A stretch of DNA of 64,000 nucleotides, taken from NCBI RefSeq assembly GCF_014200595.1, contig NZ_JACHCG010000005.1, positions 1 through 64,000 of the forward strand, written 5' to 3'. The first letter of the stretch is position 1. Every line of letters begins with the position of its first letter. The notes under the pieces are model-generated. The model was not told the origin of the DNA. It made no database searches and worked only from the letters and a program-made list of their open reading frames with translations. Of this stretch, positions 7,955 through 16,398 are shown in pieces. The position numbers were made by a program, and so were the translations under genes. Source of the DNA: Pedobacter cryoconitis. GTDB taxonomy: Bacteria; Bacteroidota; Bacteroidia; Sphingobacteriales; Sphingobacteriaceae.

Positions 7955-9253
7955 ATGAAGCAAAAGAATATTTACATCATTGATTTCGACAGCACTTTCA
8001 CACAGGTAGAAGCTCTTGATGAGCTTGCCCGCATTTCCCTCAAAAAACATCCCGACAAGGAAGCCATCTTTAAGAAAATTGAAGACCTCACTAACCTGGC
8101 GATGGAAGGAAAACTATCATTTGGTGAAAGTCTGGCGCAAAGAGTAAAATTACTGGAAGCTTCAGAAGATCACCTGAAACAATTGATCACCCGGTTAAAG
8201 AAGAAAGTATCCAAATCTTTTTCCCGCAATGCGGAGTTCTTTAAAAAACATGCCGACCAGGTATTGATCGTATCCGGCGGTTTTAAAGAGTTTATTACCC
8301 CGGTAGTAAGCCAGTATCATATCAAAAAAGAAAATATTTACGCGAATACTTTTGTGACTACGGGCGATGGCAAAATCATCGATTATGACCATGCAAACCC
8401 ATTAAGCGAAGAAGGTGGCAAAGTAAAACTGATGCAGCACCTGAATCTTGAGGGCGATTTATATGGCATCGGCGATGGTTATTCAGATTTTCAGCTTCGT
8501 GAAAGCGGAATGATCAAAAAGTTCTTCGCCTTTACAGAAAATATTTCCAGAGAGAGTATCGTAAGCAGAGCTGATCATGTGACGCCTAGCTTTGACGAGT
8601 TTTTATACGTTAATAATCTGCCACGGGCCATTTCTTATCCAAAAAACAGGATTTTATGCCTGGCAATCGGAGATATTCCGGAAGAAAGCCTGGCACTTTT
8701 AAAGAAAGATGGTCTTTCTATCCGTCATAAAACGTCTTTTGAAGATAAATATATCAAAGATGTCCATATGATCTTGCTGGGAAAAGGGGAGAAAATGGAC
8801 CCTGAGAAATTAAAAATTGCACTGAAGCTAAAAACAATTGGTTATCTGGGTAGCGCAAGCAGCAAAATAGACCTGCAAGCTTGTACAACCATGGGGATTG
8901 TAGTTTTTGAAGATCCAAAAAATAATCCGAGAAATGCCAATTTCATTCCTAAAAGGATGTTGGATTTCATGAATAAAGGGACTACTTATCTAAGCGTTAA
9001 CTTCCCGAATTTACAGTTGCCGAGAATTGATGCTTCACACCGGCTGATTCACGTCCACCATAACGTGCCGGGGATTATGGCTCAGATCAATACTGTTTTT
9101 GCAAAACACAATATCAATATTGTGGGCCAGTTCCTGATGACCAACCCATCGATCGGTTATGCCATTACAGATATTAATGCAGAATATGACAAAGATCTTT
9201 TTAAGTCTTTAAAGAAAATTGAACATACTATTAAATTCAGAGTACTTTATTAA
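7955..9253 (+). CDS. serB: Phosphoserine phosphatase fused to a SerA-derived regulatory module (substrate-binding piece plus ACT)
   Basis: A 432-aa protein with three parts. Residues 1-220 form a HAD phosphatase of the SerB type: DFDST at 10-14 is the nucleophile motif, VSGG at 106-109, GDGYSD at 173-178; it should hydrolyse L-phosphoserine to serine. Residues 232-325 resemble the N-terminal substrate-binding domain of D-3-phosphoglycerate dehydrogenase (KTIGYLGSASSKIDLQAC, then GIVVFEDP). Residues 340-432 match the SerA tail with its ACT domain (TTYLSVNFPNLQLP, HRLIHVHHNVPGIM). The SerA NAD-binding domain, which should lie between these last two parts, is absent. The tail probably senses serine and controls the phosphatase; that is inference. 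Confidence 0.85.
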   Translation: MKQKNIYIIDFDSTFTQVEALDELARISLKKHPDKEAIFKKIEDLTNLAMEGKLSFGESLAQRVKLLEASEDHLKQLITRLKKKVSKSFSRNAEFFKKHADQVLIVSGGFKEFITPVVSQYHIKKENIYANTFVTTGDGKIIDYDHANPLSEEGGKVKLMQHLNLEGDLYGIGDGYSDFQLRESGMIKKFFAFTENISRESIVSRADHVTPSFDEFLYVNNLPRAISYPKNRILCLAIGDIPEESLALLKKDGLSIRHKTSFEDKYIKDVHMILLGKGEKMDPEKLKIALKLKTIGYLGSASSKIDLQACTTMGIVVFEDPKNNPRNANFIPKRMLDFMNKGTTYLSVNFPNLQLPRIDASHRLIHVHHNVPGIMAQINTVFAKHNINIVGQFLMTNPSIGYAITDINAEYDKDLFKSLKKIEHTIKFRVLY

Positions 9254-9254
9254 A

Positions 9255-10214
9255 ATGGAGCTTACACCAGAAATAAAAAGCAAGCTGGATAAACTACAGG
9301 AAAAGTATGAAGCTATGGGCCAGGATATGGCCGCCTATCTGGATGGGCTGCTTTATGCCGATTTCTTAACTTATTGGGATTATATCCACCTTGACACTTT
9401 ATTGAGTCTTCAGAGTCCGAAAACACCTTTTCCGGACGAAGAGATTTTCATTATGTACCACCAGATTACAGAGCTGTATTTTAAGCTTTGCCTGCATGAG
9501 TGTAAACAAATTGCAGAACATCCTGCGCTGACCGTTGAATTTTTCACGGCACGCGTAAAACGTATCAATGCCTATTTCAATGCCTTGACCAGCTCTTTTG
9601 ATGTGATGGTAGACGGTATGGAAAAAGAACAATTCCTTAAATTCAGAATGTCTCTGTTACCAGCCAGCGGTTTTCAATCTGCGCAATACAGAATGATCGA
9701 AATCTGTGCAACTGATTTTACAAGATTGGTAGATAAGAGTAAAAGGGAAGAACTTGCCAATGCCAGTTTAGAAGAGAAATTTGAAAATATCTACTGGAAA
9801 TTCGGAGCTACTGAATTATCGAGCGGCAAACAGACGCTGACTTTAAAACAGTTTATCACCAAGTATGCTGCCCGGTTTCTGCAATTGGTGAAAGACAGGG
9901 AGTTTAATAATTTCTCTGCTTTATACACCCGTTTTGAAAAGGAAGGCCACGATGTAAGCTTATTAGCTGACGAATTAAGAAAGCTGGATCTGTTCGTCAA
10001 TGTGGAGTGGCCATTGTCACACTATAAATCGGCAGTCAGATATTTGGAGCGTGATCCGGTAGACATCGCTGCTACAGGAGGAACCAACTGGCAGAAATAC
10101 CTGCCTCCGCGTTTCCAGAAAAGAATCTTTTATCCGTTTTTATGGACGGAGGAACAGTTGGAAGAATGGGGTAAATCGTGGGTGCTGAGTGTACTGAAAA
10201 GCATCAAAAAGTAA
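9255..10214 (+). CDS. kynA: Tryptophan 2,3-dioxygenase
   Basis: Haem enzyme opening the tryptophan indole ring to give N-formylkynurenine, the first step of tryptophan breakdown and of some NAD synthesis routes. Family marks: YWDYIHLDTLLSLQ near residues 37-50 and MYHQITELYFKLCLHE shortly after, the substrate- and haem-pocket helices. At 319 aa it is slightly longer than typical bacterial enzymes. The start at ATG 9255 is preferred over an upstream in-frame start at 9219 that would overlap the SerB fusion; this leaves a 1-base gap and implies coupled translation. No kynureninase or formamidase gene is in the window. Confidence 0.9.
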   Translation: MELTPEIKSKLDKLQEKYEAMGQDMAAYLDGLLYADFLTYWDYIHLDTLLSLQSPKTPFPDEEIFIMYHQITELYFKLCLHECKQIAEHPALTVEFFTARVKRINAYFNALTSSFDVMVDGMEKEQFLKFRMSLLPASGFQSAQYRMIEICATDFTRLVDKSKREELANASLEEKFENIYWKFGATELSSGKQTLTLKQFITKYAARFLQLVKDREFNNFSALYTRFEKEGHDVSLLADELRKLDLFVNVEWPLSHYKSAVRYLERDPVDIAATGGTNWQKYLPPRFQKRIFYPFLWTEEQLEEWGKSWVLSVLKSIKK

Positions 10215-10311
10215 GTCAGCCACAATAAACCACTCTTTAATCGATAATACAGTCCAACACCGGACAAATGTCATAAAGAGAAATAATATATTATATAAGA
10301 CGAATATTTCG

Positions 10312-10319
10312 TAATTTTG
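10312..10319 (+). promoter_or_regulatory. Bacteroidota -7 promoter box for ilvE
   Basis: TAATTTTG matches the Bacteroidota TAnnTTTG element and ends 21 bases before the ilvE GTG start. No clear TTTG -33 partner is visible in the AT-rich stretch upstream. Confidence 0.55.
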
Positions 10320-10340
10320 TACTGATAAATAAGAGAAACC

Positions 10341-11405
10341 GTGATAGATACATTAACTATAAAAACCACAAAAGCTGGTCATTCCAGACTGGCTGAAACA
10401 GATTATACTGACTTGCCTTTTGGAAAAGTTTTTACAGACCATATGTTCGTGGCTGATTACGAAAACGGTGAATGGAAGAATTTCGAAATCCTTCCTTATG
10501 GCCCTATTCCAATGAGCCCTGCTATTTCTGCTTTACATTATGGACAGGCAATTTTTGAAGGACTGAAAGCTTACAAACAGGCAGACGGCGGCGTAAGTGT
10601 ATTCAGAGCTGATAAAAACTTTGCACGTTTCAATAAATCTGCTACCCGTATGGCGATGGCAAATATTCCTGAAGAAGTTTTCATGCAGGGTATTGCAGCG
10701 CTGATCGACATTGATAAAGCATGGGTTCCGGCTGAAGAAAATTATTCTTTATATCTCAGACCAGTAATGTTCGCTACAGACCCTGTTTTAGGTGTAAGAC
10801 CATCTTCAACTTATAAGTTTGTGATCCTTGCCAATCCAAGTGCTCCATATTACAGCAAACCTTTAAAAGTTAAAATTGAAACGCATTACACGCGTTCTGC
10901 TGAGGGTGGTGTGGGTGCAGCAAAAACTGCTGGAAATTATTCAAGAGCGATGCTTCCAACTGTAGAAGCACAGGCAGAAGGTTTTGATCAGCTGATCTGG
11001 ACTGACGCTAAGGAACATAAATACTTAGAGGAATCTGGTGCAGCCAACCTGATGTTTGTGATCAATGGTAAAATTGTAACACCCGAAGTTCGTGAAACGA
11101 TTCTGGATGGTGTAACCAGAGATACAATTATCCTGCTGGCAAAAAGCATGGGTACTGAAGTAGAAGAAAGAAGAGTACTGATCCGGGAAGTACTGGATAA
11201 CATCGAAAACGGAAGCTTAACAGAAGCTTTTGCGGTAGGTACTGCTGCAACGGTTACACAGATCAGTGAGATCACTTATGAAGGTAAAACTTACCAGTTA
11301 ACAGATCCTGCTACACGTACCGTTTCTACTGGAATTGCTAAAAAATTAAACGATATCCGTTATGGAATTACAGCTGATGAATTCGGCTGGAACTGGTCGG
11401 TTTAA
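10341..11405 (+). CDS. ilvE: Branched-chain amino acid aminotransferase
   Basis: PLP enzyme (fold IV, class II BCAT type, 354 aa) that transaminates leucine, isoleucine and valine with 2-oxoglutarate. Lys195 in GVGAAKTAGNYSRA is the expected PLP Schiff-base lysine. SALHYGQAIFEGLKAY near residues 63-78 and GAANLMF / LTEAFAVGTAATV later are family signatures. The start is GTG at 10341, supported by a TAnnTTTG box upstream and by the lack of another start before residue 35. Single-gene unit: about 125 bases separate it from kynA, and a strong terminator follows the stop. Confidence 0.93.
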   Translation: MIDTLTIKTTKAGHSRLAETDYTDLPFGKVFTDHMFVADYENGEWKNFEILPYGPIPMSPAISALHYGQAIFEGLKAYKQADGGVSVFRADKNFARFNKSATRMAMANIPEEVFMQGIAALIDIDKAWVPAEENYSLYLRPVMFATDPVLGVRPSSTYKFVILANPSAPYYSKPLKVKIETHYTRSAEGGVGAAKTAGNYSRAMLPTVEAQAEGFDQLIWTDAKEHKYLEESGAANLMFVINGKIVTPEVRETILDGVTRDTIILLAKSMGTEVEERRVLIREVLDNIENGSLTEAFAVGTAATVTQISEITYEGKTYQLTDPATRTVSTGIAKKLNDIRYGITADEFGWNWSV

Positions 11406-11432
11406 TTCAAAATAAAATAATTTAAAAAAATG

Positions 11433-11467
11433 GGGATGTTCATAGTATATGAACATCCCTTTTTTTA
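11433..11467 (+). terminator. Rho-independent terminator after ilvE
   Basis: Perfect 11-bp stem, GGGATGTTCAT (11433-11443) pairing with 11449-11459, a 5-base loop, then a run of T. Confidence 0.9.
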
Positions 11468-11524
11468 TATTTATGGAAAGGTAGCCATTCCGGCATCCTG
11501 TTGGGGTAACATAACACATACACA

Positions 11525-12253
11525 ATGAAAACACAATTGAAAAACTTCAGCACCAAATTAATTCTGACCCTGCTTTTCATAGCTGGCCTTTCCAGTTATA
11601 GCAAAGCAGAAGACATCCGGATGGTTATCAAAGAAGAGCGTGCAAACTGTACAGGTATGGGCCCTCAAACCTGTTACCTGGTCAAATATTCAACCAGTAA
11701 AGACTGGGAATTTTTTTATGGGGGTATCGTAGGATTTACTTATCAGCCTGGTTACCGGTATACCCTTTTGGTTTCCCGTACCAAAAGAACAAATGTTCCG
11801 GCAGATGCTTCCAGTTATGTCTATAAAGTAAAAAGGATTTTAAAGCGCCAGAAAATATCCCGTGGTATTGAAAATACGACAACAAACACAGCCGAAGCTA
11901 ACTTTGTCTTTAACCACAAATGGAACTTAATCCAGCTGAATGGCATTACCCAGGAAGAATCGCCCGCTTACCTGATCTTTCACCGCGAAGATCAGCGTTT
12001 TAACGGTTCTGCTGGTTGCAATAACATTTTTGGAAGTTATGAATTCAGCAAAGGTGCGATTAGTTTTAAACAAATCGGAAGTACCATGATGGCCTGTTCA
12101 GAAGAGAAGATGAAACTGGAAAATGATTTTGTAAACCTGCTGAACGATAAAACATTCAGATATGATATTGCAGATCAGACCTTAAACTTTTATCTGGGCA
12201 ATAAGCTGGTCGCGATATTTGGGATGTCCGATCTGGAAACCAATCCACAATAA
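11525..12253 (+). CDS. DUF4377 plus META-domain secreted protein, 242 aa
   Basis: Exported protein of two small domains. Residues 1-28 form a signal peptide. Residues about 30-105 (MVIKEERANCTGMGPQTCYL, FFYGGIVGFTYQPGYRYTL) match the DUF4377 type. Residues about 135-235 form a META/HslJ-like domain, with the hallmark FNGSAGCNNIFGSYEF and TMMACSEEKMKLENDF. META proteins are linked to stress or novobiocin tolerance in some bacteria, with no defined biochemistry. It is a stand-alone gene flanked by terminators on both sides. Confidence 0.75.
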   Translation: MKTQLKNFSTKLILTLLFIAGLSSYSKAEDIRMVIKEERANCTGMGPQTCYLVKYSTSKDWEFFYGGIVGFTYQPGYRYTLLVSRTKRTNVPADASSYVYKVKRILKRQKISRGIENTTTNTAEANFVFNHKWNLIQLNGITQEESPAYLIFHREDQRFNGSAGCNNIFGSYEFSKGAISFKQIGSTMMACSEEKMKLENDFVNLLNDKTFRYDIADQTLNFYLGNKLVAIFGMSDLETNPQ

Positions 12254-12275
12254 TAATTTAAAAAGATATCTTCAG

Positions 12276-12313
12276 GAAAGCATGCTGCATTAAACGCAGC
12301 ATGCTTTCTTTTT
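12276..12313 (+). terminator. Terminator after the META-domain gene
   Basis: Perfect 13-bp stem, GAAAGCATGCTGC (12276-12288) with 12296-12308, a 7-base loop, followed by TTTTT. Confidence 0.9.
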
Positions 12314-12361
12314 ATCAGGTAATATCTATTACACAATACAAATAATGCGCCGCTGCTTTCT

Positions 12362-12369
12362 TAGTTTTG
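12362..12369 (+). promoter_or_regulatory. -7 promoter box for the DPP-IV gene
   Basis: TAGTTTTG matches TAnnTTTG and ends 18 bases before the ATG at 12388. No convincing -33 element. Confidence 0.5.
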
Positions 12370-12387
12370 TGTCACTAAATTTCCCAC

Positions 12388-14508
12388 ATGAAGAATCATT
12401 TACTATTCAGTCTGGCAGCCGGGCTTTGTTTCAGTTTCAATCTACAGGCTCAGGAGCACAGACTTAATTTTGCTCAGACGCAGGGTCTCTCTCCTTCGTT
12501 AACAAAAAGCCTGAATAAAGTTACAGGCTGGAGTGATGAAAATCATTATATAGAAAAAGATGACAAAACACGCAGTTTATATGCGGTAGACATCAATTCA
12601 GGTGCAAAAACGGCCTATACGCCACCACCTAAAAGTGATGTGGACGTGATGATACAAGACAATGACGTTTATATTAAGTACGGTAAATCAGCACCTAAAC
12701 GTTTAACCAATACTCCTGAAGAAGAACTCAATCCGACACTTTCGCCGGATGGAAAATATGTAGCTTTTACCCGTAAAAGTGATCTTTATGCAGTTGATGT
12801 GACTACAGGTAAAGAAATCAGGTATACGACCGATGCTACAGATGTGATTTATAACGGTTATTCTTCCTGGGTTTATTTCGAGGAAATATTAGGCCGTCCT
12901 ACAAAGTATAAAGCTTTCTGGTGGGCTCCGGACAGCAAGCATCTTGCCTTTATGCGTTTTGACGACACCAACGTACCAATGTTCCCGATCAATGGTTCAA
13001 CGGGGCAGCATGGTTACGTAGAGAAAACACGTTATCCAAAAGCCGGTGACCCTAATCCTGAAGTTAAAATAGGTTTTGTTCCTTCGGCAGGCGGTACTAT
13101 TGTATGGGCTGATTTCAACGAAAAAGACGACCAATATTTTGGAACTCCATACTGGAGCTACGATGGAAGCAACATGATGGTTCAATGGATGAACCGCGGA
13201 CAGGATAACCTGAAGTTTTACGCAGTTAAACCGGAGACTGGTGCTAAAAAAGAAATTTATGATGAGAAACAATCATCGTGGGTAGATCTGGACTACGATG
13301 GCCGTATTACCTATTTGGAGGATAAAAAACATTATATCTTAAAAAGTGATAAAACAGGCTGGGCGCATTACTACTTGTATACCCTGGATGGCAAACTGGT
13401 AAATCCGCTGACCAGTGGCAAATGGCAGGTAAAAAACATTGTTAAAGTTGACGAGAAAAATAAAGTAGTCTATTTCATGGCGAATAAAGAAGCTTCTACC
13501 ACAACTGATCTGTACAGTGTCAACTACAATGGTAAAAACTTAAAAAGACTGACTTTCGGGAACTATACCCACGAGGTAGAAATGTCTCCTTCGGGCGATA
13601 AATTCATCACGACTTATTCCAATGTAACTACGCCAGCTAAACAAGCGTTAGTGGACCATAACGGCAAAATCATTAAAGAAATCGCGGATAGCAAGTCTGC
13701 TGATTTCGCCAGTTATAATATCGGAAAAACAGAAATGATCACAATCCCAACCGATGATGGTTACAATTTGCCTGCGGTTATTACTTACCCGGTAGATTTT
13801 GACGAGACGAAACAATATCCTGTGATTTTCAGTATTTACGGTGGCCCTGATGCCGGAACTGTAAAAAACACCTGGAAAAAAGCTGACCTGCAATGGTGGG
13901 CAAATGAAGGAATTATCCAGATAGAGGTAGATCACCGTGCTTCTGGTAAATTCGGTAAAGAAGGTGTGGCCTTAATGCATAGAAATCTGAGTAAATGGGA
14001 GATGAAGGATTACATTACTGCTGCCAAGTGGTTAAAGGCAAAACCGTGGGTTAATAATAAAAAATTACTGATTACAGGTCATAGTTATGGTGGTTATATC
14101 ACGACAATGGCTTTAACCTATGGTGCAGATTATTTTGATTTTGGTTATGCAGGAGCCCCGGTTACGAGCTGGGAACTTTATGACAGCGTATATGCAGAGC
14201 GTTTTATGGATACGCCTAAGGAAAATCCTGAGGGATATAAAAATGCTTCAGTATTAACATATACTAACAAGTATAAAGGTTTGATGCGTATCATGCATGG
14301 TGATATGGATGACAATGTTCATATGCAAAATACAATTCAACTGATTAACAAGCTGGAAGATGAAAACAAGCACTTCGAACTGATGATCTATCCAGGTGGC
14401 AGACATGGTTGGAAAGGTGTTAAAAGCAAGCATGATTTTTCAGAACGTGCCCGCTTCTATTACACTAATCTGTTAGATAAACCAGCACCAGCAGAAGTTC
14501 TGCAATAA
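12388..14508 (+). CDS. Dipeptidyl peptidase IV family serine protease (S9B)
   Basis: Exported 706-aa peptidase releasing X-Pro or X-Ala dipeptides from peptide N-termini. Residues 1-22 are a signal peptide ending LQAQ, about 30-445 form the beta-propeller, and 450-700 the alpha/beta-hydrolase. The catalytic triad is Ser566 in GHSYGG (DPP-IV usually has GWSYGG), Asp641 in HGDMDDNVH and His673 in GGRHG. The Glu165-Glu166 pair in WVYFEEILGR anchors the substrate N-terminus, which supports true DPP-IV activity over a generic S9 peptidase. Periplasmic by signal peptide. It has its own promoter box and converges on the AsmA-like genes across a shared terminator. Confidence 0.93.
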   Translation: MKNHLLFSLAAGLCFSFNLQAQEHRLNFAQTQGLSPSLTKSLNKVTGWSDENHYIEKDDKTRSLYAVDINSGAKTAYTPPPKSDVDVMIQDNDVYIKYGKSAPKRLTNTPEEELNPTLSPDGKYVAFTRKSDLYAVDVTTGKEIRYTTDATDVIYNGYSSWVYFEEILGRPTKYKAFWWAPDSKHLAFMRFDDTNVPMFPINGSTGQHGYVEKTRYPKAGDPNPEVKIGFVPSAGGTIVWADFNEKDDQYFGTPYWSYDGSNMMVQWMNRGQDNLKFYAVKPETGAKKEIYDEKQSSWVDLDYDGRITYLEDKKHYILKSDKTGWAHYYLYTLDGKLVNPLTSGKWQVKNIVKVDEKNKVVYFMANKEASTTTDLYSVNYNGKNLKRLTFGNYTHEVEMSPSGDKFITTYSNVTTPAKQALVDHNGKIIKEIADSKSADFASYNIGKTEMITIPTDDGYNLPAVITYPVDFDETKQYPVIFSIYGGPDAGTVKNTWKKADLQWWANEGIIQIEVDHRASGKFGKEGVALMHRNLSKWEMKDYITAAKWLKAKPWVNNKKLLITGHSYGGYITTMALTYGADYFDFGYAGAPVTSWELYDSVYAERFMDTPKENPEGYKNASVLTYTNKYKGLMRIMHGDMDDNVHMQNTIQLINKLEDENKHFELMIYPGGRHGWKGVKSKHDFSERARFYYTNLLDKPAPAEVLQ

Positions 14509-14530
14509 AAATAAGCTCTTTAAAATAAAA

Positions 14531-14560
14531 AAGGCTGAATAACTATAGTTGTTCAGCCTT
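14531..14560. terminator. Bidirectional terminator between convergent genes
   Basis: A 30-base near-perfect palindrome (AAGGCTGAATAACTA with its complement, one G-T pair) with A-runs on the left and T-runs on the right. It serves the DPP-IV gene, and its last two bases overlap the stop codon of the opposing gene. Confidence 0.85.
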
Positions 14561-16340
14561 ATTTTTTCCTTCTCCGCCGAGCCTCTCTCCGCTGCTCCCT
14601 ATCACTCTTCATTTTCTCAAACTTCGCAATCTGCGCATCAATTTCCGCCTGTTTCTCTGGCGTTAACCCAACCGTATACTTAATCCCCTGCAATAGCGTC
14701 TTCCAGATAAAACTAAAAAAAGAAATTCTGGGGTCCCGCTGAAAATAGATTGAAGCCCCAACCATTTTACCCTTGTCATCCGGATTATCCGGCCTGATCA
14801 CCAATGAATTTGCCAGCATAGAAAACAATCCCAGCTTCACCAGCCTGTTTTTCCCCTCCACCTTCTTCATCAGGCCAATTGATAAATCCTTATACCGGAA
14901 ATTAAGATTACCGCTGGCCTTTGCCTCATCTGCCACCACATTAAAACTCAACTTTTTCACCATACCACTATTCACCTGCAACATCCCCAAAGGCTTGGTA
15001 ATCCTGTTCAGAAACCCTCCGTCCATATCCCCTAATTCACCCTGATAAGAAAAAGCCCCATTCTTGGCATTCAGATCAAACTTAAAGTTGACCATCAACT
15101 TTCCCTGCCCCATCATATACGTGTTCAGATTGGCCAGCATAAAAGGGTTCTTAGCCTTTACCTTCTCCTCGTTCGTTACATTTAAAATTGTCCCTGAAGT
15201 CTTCTCAAAAGTAATTCTTCCTTTCTGCTTACTATCACTATCAAATTCCGCATAGCTAATATCCACATCACTCAAATTCAACTTCTTCACTGTTAACTGC
15301 GCCTTAACCAGCTGCAACAACTGATGTGGAAATTTTCCCACCCGTTCTATCCCCTGCGAAGGCAGTTCATTGTTATTAAATACCGATACAAAACCATTGG
15401 TAATATTCATTTCCTCAGCCGCAAGCTCCTGCTTCTTAATATAAAGCGGCAGATCGATCCCACTCAAACTAATATCACTCAGCTGAATACTGAACCGCTC
15501 TTTGGAGAAACCTACTTTGCGTCCAAAATCCATTTCCGAATACCGCGGCACTACGGCAAACTTCTTCACATTCAACTTCCCCGTTGAAGCTGCAAAAGAG
15601 AACTCATTCAACTGTATATGATACAAACTATCAGGCGTGGCGAACTGATAATCATTCAAACTGATCAATACATCTTTTAACAGGTAAATCCGGGTTGGAT
15701 CAGTAGCTGAATTCGCATCAATCAACCAATCCTTTAGTGTAATATCCAGCTTATCCAGAGAATCAACTTCCGGTACAGGCACATTTTTATTAATATACTT
15801 GAAACTCACATCCTTTAAACTGATCGTGTTCACACTTACCAGTTTCAGAAACTTCGAGATATATTCATAAGGAGATTTATTAGGTCTTGGAGGCCGGTTC
15901 TCATTGAAATCAAACTGCCTGTTGATCATCACCACTTTAGGATGCTCAAATAACAACTGCTCTACACTCAGCTCTTTATCTTTGTAAATACTGAAAGGGT
16001 GAAAGTTCCGGATGGTCAGTTTCTTCAGGCTGACCTCATAAATATTATTCGGTGCCCGTTTAAGCTTGATCAGTTTATTAAAAATAATGGTATCAGGGAT
16101 AATTTTCACGTTACTGACAGAGGCATTCCCCAGCAGGAAATTGGTATTTACGGTCGAAAACTCAATATGATACAAGCTATCCGTAGAATTCAGCACCAAA
16201 TCCTTCAGCTCTTTCATAATAACGGGCCTTAGCTTTACACTAAGATACCATGACATCGCATCTGCCGCTACAAACAACAGAAACATGACAGCGGCAACCC
16301 ATTTAATTACCGTAAATGTTTTTCGGGTTTTTCTCATCAT
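14559..16340 (-). CDS. AsmA-like (DUF748-type) membrane-anchored envelope protein, 593 aa
   Basis: Single N-terminal membrane anchor (residues 10-33), then a long beta-rich periplasmic body with repeated short strands (ISLKDVSFKYINK, DISLSGIDLPLYIK, LNLSDVDISYAEF), as in AsmA-like proteins that build lipid-handling beta-taco structures. The C-terminus is highly basic (SDREQRREARRRRKK). It is a paralogue of the 592-aa gene just upstream on the same strand; both share the order anchor, beta repeats, DLNAKNGAFSYQGELGDMDG-like block and a final amphipathic segment. Role inferred: outer-membrane lipid or protein homeostasis. Confidence 0.65.
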   Translation of the reverse strand: MMRKTRKTFTVIKWVAAVMFLLFVAADAMSWYLSVKLRPVIMKELKDLVLNSTDSLYHIEFSTVNTNFLLGNASVSNVKIIPDTIIFNKLIKLKRAPNNIYEVSLKKLTIRNFHPFSIYKDKELSVEQLLFEHPKVVMINRQFDFNENRPPRPNKSPYEYISKFLKLVSVNTISLKDVSFKYINKNVPVPEVDSLDKLDITLKDWLIDANSATDPTRIYLLKDVLISLNDYQFATPDSLYHIQLNEFSFAASTGKLNVKKFAVVPRYSEMDFGRKVGFSKERFSIQLSDISLSGIDLPLYIKKQELAAEEMNITNGFVSVFNNNELPSQGIERVGKFPHQLLQLVKAQLTVKKLNLSDVDISYAEFDSDSKQKGRITFEKTSGTILNVTNEEKVKAKNPFMLANLNTYMMGQGKLMVNFKFDLNAKNGAFSYQGELGDMDGGFLNRITKPLGMLQVNSGMVKKLSFNVVADEAKASGNLNFRYKDLSIGLMKKVEGKNRLVKLGLFSMLANSLVIRPDNPDDKGKMVGASIYFQRDPRISFFSFIWKTLLQGIKYTVGLTPEKQAEIDAQIAKFEKMKSDREQRREARRRRKK

Positions 16341-16398
16341 GCCTAACCAGCGTCTAAAAATTACAATATACGTTTTTAAGAAAATAAAAACCAGTCAT

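Noticed and set aside
7955..9253. Complete SerA dehydrogenase fused to SerB
   Set aside because: The GxGxxG NAD loop and catalytic Arg/Glu/His of SerA are missing, so dehydrogenase activity is not possible from this chain.
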